From Candidatus Nanohalarchaeota archaeon (lineage in GTDB: Archaea > EX4484-52 > B79-G9), in assembly GCA_003660865.1 (NCBI GenBank), contig QMVA01000032.1:1-9904 (forward strand): a DNA stretch of 9,904 bases, written 5' to 3'. Positions within the stretch are counted from its first letter, which is position 1; every line of letters starts with the position of its first letter. Positions 6,484-9,904 of the stretch are shown one piece after another. A program made the position numbers and the translations under genes. Under the pieces are notes generated by a model. It was not told where the DNA came from, did no database searches, and saw only the letters and a list, made by a program, of their open reading frames with translations.

Positions 6484-7677
6484 ATGAAAGGATTCAAGAA
6501 GCGGACACATTTCCATAAAGTCTTTGATGTAATCAAAGAGCACATCACCCGCACATCTACAGAATCCCTCTCTATTGACAACTGTATCTTCCGTGTGATT
6601 GCACAGGACATCAACTCACCCTCTGACATCCCTCCATTCAACCGCTCAGCTGTTGACGGCTATGCCCTAAAAGCAGAAGACACATACGGTACAAGCCAGT
6701 ATAACCCCTCAAAACTAAAAATAATCGGCGAATGCTCAGCCGGCGACCCACAACACACAATCAAAAAAACAGAAGCACTAAGAATCATGACAGGCAGCAT
6801 AATACCCAAAGGCGCAGATGCATGTGTGATGGCAGAATATTGCGAAGAAAAAGACAATTTTGTCTTAGTCCACAAGCCAGTTGCAGGAGGAGGGAATATC
6901 TGCATACAGGGAGAAGACATAAAAAAAGGCGCGCATGTATTTTGCAAAGGCACAAGAATCACCCCATACGCCGCAGGCATTCTTGCATCAATAGGACACA
7001 CTAAAATAAAAGTATATAGAAAACCAAAAGTAGCAATAATTGTTACTGGGGACGAGCTTGTAGAAAAAAAACCAAAACAGGGACAGATTATCGACTCAAA
7101 CACCCACACACTAAACGGTCTTGTCCGGGACTGCAGAGCAGAAATCACATCTAAAAAGAGAGTAAAAGACAACTATAATGAAATCAGGACCGAGCTCCTT
7201 TCATCAGACGCAGACATAATAATAATCTCAGGCGCAACATCATGCGGCAAAAAAGACTATGTGCCCCTGGTAGTCAATGAGTGCGGCAGACTGCTCATAC
7301 ACGGTGTTGCCATGAAGCCTGCAAGCCCTTTTGGCATAGGCACGATTGGAAAAAAGACAGTATTTTTACTTTCCGGAAACCCCGTAGCAGTATGCACTGC
7401 ATTTGATTTTTTTGTGAGATTTGCACTTGAGGCGATGCAAAGCATAACTGCAAGTGAAAAGACAACCGTACATGGAGTACTTACAAAAAAGATTGCATCT
7501 GCACCAGGCAGGACAGATATATTCCGTGTAAAGTACCATGATGGAAAAATTGAGCCCATACGCATCAGCGGTTCAGGTATTCTATCATCAATGATTCGTG
7601 CAAATGCATACCTTGTAGTCCCCGAGAATATAGACGGCTATTCCGAAGGCACAAAAGTGAGCGTGAGGTTATTTTAA
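6484..7677 (+). CDS. moeA: molybdopterin molybdotransferase MoeA, stand-alone copy
   Basis: Inserts molybdate- or tungstate-derived metal into adenylated molybdopterin. 397 residues from ATG 6484; a GTG at 6460 would add 8 residues and overlap moaB. Neither has a good ribosome site; ATG is preferred because it lines up with the N-terminus of the second MoeA. Seen: PPFNRSAVDGYA (50-61) with the conserved Asp58; GEDIKKG (143-149); TGDEL (188-192); SGATSCGKKDY (249-259) with Asp258; HGVAMKPASP (273-282); and SGNPVA (297-302). The usual KPGKP is KPASP, so the second Lys is missing. I believe this is a marker of one archaeal/actinobacterial MoeA subfamily rather than damage. ISGG is also ISGA. The C-terminal MoeA domain IV is present. 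The following gene is a second, more canonical MoeA, which suggests the two differ in metal or step. Confidence 0.93.
   Translation: MKGFKKRTHFHKVFDVIKEHITRTSTESLSIDNCIFRVIAQDINSPSDIPPFNRSAVDGYALKAEDTYGTSQYNPSKLKIIGECSAGDPQHTIKKTEALRIMTGSIIPKGADACVMAEYCEEKDNFVLVHKPVAGGGNICIQGEDIKKGAHVFCKGTRITPYAAGILASIGHTKIKVYRKPKVAIIVTGDELVEKKPKQGQIIDSNTHTLNGLVRDCRAEITSKKRVKDNYNEIRTELLSSDADIIIISGATSCGKKDYVPLVVNECGRLLIHGVAMKPASPFGIGTIGKKTVFLLSGNPVAVCTAFDFFVRFALEAMQSITASEKTTVHGVLTKKIASAPGRTDIFRVKYHDGKIEPIRISGSGILSSMIRANAYLVVPENIDGYSEGTKVSVRLF
7665..7669 (+). promoter_or_regulatory. Shine-Dalgarno site for the MoeA-PBP fusion gene
   Basis: GAGGT inside the end of moeA, 7 bases before ATG 7677. With the TAATG stop/start overlap it indicates translational coupling. 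Confidence 0.65.
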
Positions 7678-9614
7678 TGAAACAAAAAGAATTCCACAAT
7701 CTTCTATCTGTTGATGAAGCAAAGAAGCGCTTTTACAGCAATATTTTCAAAAACCCCAAAGGAACAGAGAAAATAAACATAGATGACAGTATCGGGCGCA
7801 TACTTTCAACAGACATAACAGCAAAACAGGATGTGCCCCCATTTGCAAGATCGCAAAGAGATGGGTACGCTGTAATTGCATCAGACACATTTCAAGCAGA
7901 TGAGGAAAATCCAGTTAAGCTAAAACTGATGAGTGAAAACATCAGTGCCGGCAACTCACCAAAAACCCCCCTCAAGAAAGCATGTGCCCTGCGCATTGCA
8001 ACCGGCGCACCGATCCCCCGGGGCGCTAATGCAGTTGTGATAGTAGAATACTGTAATGAGAGTAAAGGGTTTATTGAAGTGCAATCCGGCGTGCATCCAA
8101 ATGAAAACATCATGCATGCAGGCGAAGATGTCATGCAGGGAGAAGTTGTATTTCGCCAGGGGATGCGCATGACTTCCTGTGACTTGGGTGTGCTTGCAGC
8201 AATAGGCGTCACACAAGTAGATGTATTTTCAACACCAAAAGTAGCAGTAATATCAACAGGCAACGAACTCACCCCCCCCGGTAATAGACTTACAGGTGCA
8301 AAAATATATGATGTGAACTCAGCAATGATAGTGGGCGCATGCAAAGAATACGGAGCCAAGGCAGAGTTTCTGGGAATTGCAAAAGACAATGAAAAAGAGA
8401 TTGAGACCCTGCTTAAAAAAGCACTAAAATACGATGCAGTAATCATCTCCGGCGGCACCTCTGCAGGTGCAGGTGACCTCTGTTACCGCGTCGTTGATGA
8501 GATGCTCACACCAGGCATACTTGTACATGGCGTTGCTGTCAAGCCAGGAAAGCCCGTCGTGCTTGCGGCGCACAAAAAAAAGCCAGTTGTTGTTCTCCCC
8601 GGCTTTCCGACATCATGCATTGTCATGTTCAACCTCTTTGTGAAGTCCGTCATTCTTTCAATGTGCGGGAAGAAAGAAGACACCTCATCAAAAATCAAAG
8701 CTAAATGCGCAGTCAGGTATTCTTCTTATGAAGGAAGGCACGAGTTTGTCCTCTCAAACATTGTGAAAAGCAAAGACACCTATTACGCATATCCTGTGCC
8801 AAAGACCTCTGGCGCAGTCACAAGTTTTTCCAGTGCAGACGGATACATTGAAGTACCAGAGGATATTGACTACATTGAAAAAGACGAGGATGTAGACATT
8901 GTGCTTCTCTCAGATGAAGTAACTGTCCCGGATATTGTCTTTATAGGCAGCCAGTGCATGGGCTCAGACGCCGCCCTGACAATTCTCTCAAAAAAATCCT
9001 ATCTGTCAAGAGTAATTAACGTCGGATCCACTGGCGGGATTTTGGCATGCCAAAGAGGTGAGGCAGATATTTGCGGCACCCACCTGATAGACGCCAAAAG
9101 CGGAGTATATAATATTGGTTTCATGGACAAAGAACTTATGCTTATAAGAGGATACAGGCGAAAGCAGGGAATCATGTTTCGAAAAGGCTGTCAGCACAAG
9201 ACACTCGGAGATTTTTTAAGAGATAATAAGCTGCGCCTCATCAACAGGAACACCGGCTCCGGTACACGTGTCCTTTTTGATATGTTGCTTGAGGACCTCA
9301 AATACAAAAGTGATCGCAAAAACATTAAAGGCTACGATGTAGAATCAAAATCTCACAATGCAGTTGCCTGCGCTATTGCTTCCAAAAAAGCAGACTGGGG
9401 TATCGGTATATGCAGCGCAGCAAAAATGTACAACCTCGAATTCATAGATCTTAGGGACGAAGAATACGATTTTTGCATCCCGAAAAGCAGGTTCAAAAAA
9501 GAGAGTGTGCGTGAGTTCATATCTGTTTTGAAATCAGACGAGTTTAAAAAGAGTATTGAGGCGCTAGTCGGGTTTGTCGTGTCGGATGATATCGGGGAAG
9601 TAATTTATGGTTAG
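7677..9614 (+). CDS. MoeA fused to a periplasmic-binding-protein-like domain
   Basis: 645 residues, two parts. Residues 1 to about 415 are a full MoeA: PPFARSQRDGYA (54-65), GEDVMQG (149-155), TGNEL (194-198, usually TGDEL), SGGTSAGAGDL (258-268) with Asp267, HGVAVKPGKP (284-293) with both lysines, and PGFPTS (308-313). Residues about 418-645 are a PBP-like domain of the kind found fused to MoeA in many archaea and some bacteria: GSQCMGSDAAL (424-434), GSTGGILACQRGEADICGTHL around 450-470, NRNTGSGTR (523-531) and SHNAVACAIASKKADWGIG (559-577). These match the oxyanion-binding loops of ModA/LysR-effector folds in layout. There is no signal peptide, so the domain is cytosolic. A role in binding molybdate, tungstate or a pterin ligand and presenting it to MoeA, or in sensing, is inference. 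The ATG shares a base with the moeA stop (TAATG). Last gene of the operon. Confidence 0.93.
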   Translation: MKQKEFHNLLSVDEAKKRFYSNIFKNPKGTEKINIDDSIGRILSTDITAKQDVPPFARSQRDGYAVIASDTFQADEENPVKLKLMSENISAGNSPKTPLKKACALRIATGAPIPRGANAVVIVEYCNESKGFIEVQSGVHPNENIMHAGEDVMQGEVVFRQGMRMTSCDLGVLAAIGVTQVDVFSTPKVAVISTGNELTPPGNRLTGAKIYDVNSAMIVGACKEYGAKAEFLGIAKDNEKEIETLLKKALKYDAVIISGGTSAGAGDLCYRVVDEMLTPGILVHGVAVKPGKPVVLAAHKKKPVVVLPGFPTSCIVMFNLFVKSVILSMCGKKEDTSSKIKAKCAVRYSSYEGRHEFVLSNIVKSKDTYYAYPVPKTSGAVTSFSSADGYIEVPEDIDYIEKDEDVDIVLLSDEVTVPDIVFIGSQCMGSDAALTILSKKSYLSRVINVGSTGGILACQRGEADICGTHLIDAKSGVYNIGFMDKELMLIRGYRRKQGIMFRKGCQHKTLGDFLRDNKLRLINRNTGSGTRVLFDMLLEDLKYKSDRKNIKGYDVESKSHNAVACAIASKKADWGIGICSAAKMYNLEFIDLRDEEYDFCIPKSRFKKESVREFISVLKSDEFKKSIEALVGFVVSDDIGEVIYG

Positions 9615-9659
9615 AGATCTGCGAAGTTCTTTCTCTTGAGCATACCATTATAGGATTCA

Positions 9660-9681
9660 ACTGACGTCAGTCAGTGTTTTT
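9660..9681 (+). terminator. hairpin plus T-run after the cofactor operon
   Basis: ACTGAC (9660-9665), loop GTCA, GTCAGT (9670-9675), then G and five T residues (9677-9681). A 6-bp stem followed by a U-tract sits 46 bases after the operon stop and in the gap between two convergent genes. In archaea the U-tract itself is the main signal; the stem may be incidental. AT-rich repeats TTTAAAG at 9679 and 9688 follow. Confidence 0.5.
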
Positions 9682-9701
9682 AAAGTATTTAAAGATTAAA
9701 C

Positions 9702-9904
9702 CTAAGAAGTGGTAATATTTTGGTCGTGTCTTAAGATCAAAACTTTGGCTACGGATTCATGCTCTTTTCTGATTGCATCATATAGCTCCCTGACCTCTTC
9801 CGCGTCAGTTTCTGTGTATTCACCCATCAGTCTCGTTATATTGCTCTCATGTGCTGCATCATAGAGTTTTCTTTCATTTCCTGTGAACATGAATAACAAC
9901 ACTG
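9702..9904 (-). CDS. 3' end of an unrecognised gene (cut by the window edge)
   Basis: About 66 residues of an open frame that runs off the right edge and ends at TAG (9702-9704). The segment is hydrophilic and acidic, with a likely helical stretch ETDAEEVRELYDAIRKEHE and a short hydrophobic strand VAKVLIL before the C-terminal tail RHDQNITTS. No family is recognised. An in-frame GTG at 9902 and ATG at 9890 exist, but neither has a ribosome site in view and the frame stays open to the edge, so I treat it as partial. It converges on the cofactor operon and is probably unrelated to it. The amino-acid composition looks like a real protein and no plus-strand gene competes. Confidence 0.6.
   Translation of the reverse strand, partial: VLLFMFTGNERKLYDAAHESNITRLMGEYTETDAEEVRELYDAIRKEHESVAKVLILRHDQNITTS

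Noticed and set aside
6484..7677. Stand-alone MoeA as a decaying duplicate because KPGKP has become KPASP
   Set aside because: The frame is intact and the other motifs are strong. KPASP-type sequences look like a subfamily trait rather than decay.
6660..8458. Minus-strand open frames of 100-188 codons opposite the two moeA genes
   Set aside because: They are Ser/Pro/Thr-rich shadows of well-conserved plus-strand coding sequence.

Overview
The window reads as archaeal chromosomal DNA, moderately AT-rich by eye. The signs are archaeal TATA-like boxes placed at leaderless-transcript distance, strong Shine-Dalgarno sites of the GAGGTGA type, a ModE-type DNA-binding domain standing alone, a MoaA with the archaeal-looking YCHxEG active-site loop, and a tandem of MoeA plus a MoeA fused to a periplasmic-binding-protein-like domain. 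A euryarchaeal lineage (methanogen, ANME or Archaeoglobus-like) is a reasonable inference, but nothing here fixes the genus.

Layout. (1) 1-2602, plus strand: a GT4 glycosyltransferase followed at once by a polytopic membrane protein with a C-terminal soluble domain. This is a small surface-glycan type pair. (2) 2698-4009: a complete insertion sequence of about 1.3 kb, with 28-bp imperfect terminal inverted repeats (24/28 matches by hand count) around one intact minus-strand DDE transposase. (3) 4010-4289: a non-coding regulatory region with two TATA-like palindromes and a nested inverted repeat that could be an operator. (4) 4290-9614, plus strand: a tightly packed molybdenum/tungsten cofactor operon, modE-like HTH - moaA - moaC - moaB - moeA - moeA/PBP fusion. 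Genes overlap or lie 4-16 bases apart, and the operon ends at a hairpin plus T-run near 9660-9681. (5) 9702-9904, minus strand: the 3' end of an unrecognised convergent gene.

How the genes work together. MoaA and MoaC turn GTP into cyclic pyranopterin monophosphate. Molybdopterin synthase (MoaD/MoaE), which would come next, is not in this window. MoaB adenylates molybdopterin, and the two MoeA proteins insert the oxyanion-derived metal. The HTH gene at the head of the operon probably regulates it or the linked oxyanion uptake. The PBP-like domain on the second MoeA is a candidate cytosolic oxyanion or ligand sensor.

Most of the content belongs to known families. The points most worth checking are the division of labour between the two divergent MoeA copies, the function of the PBP fusion, the putative operator, the unusual cluster-proximal residues and C-terminus of MoaA, and the IS, whose right terminal repeat appears to carry the transposase promoter.
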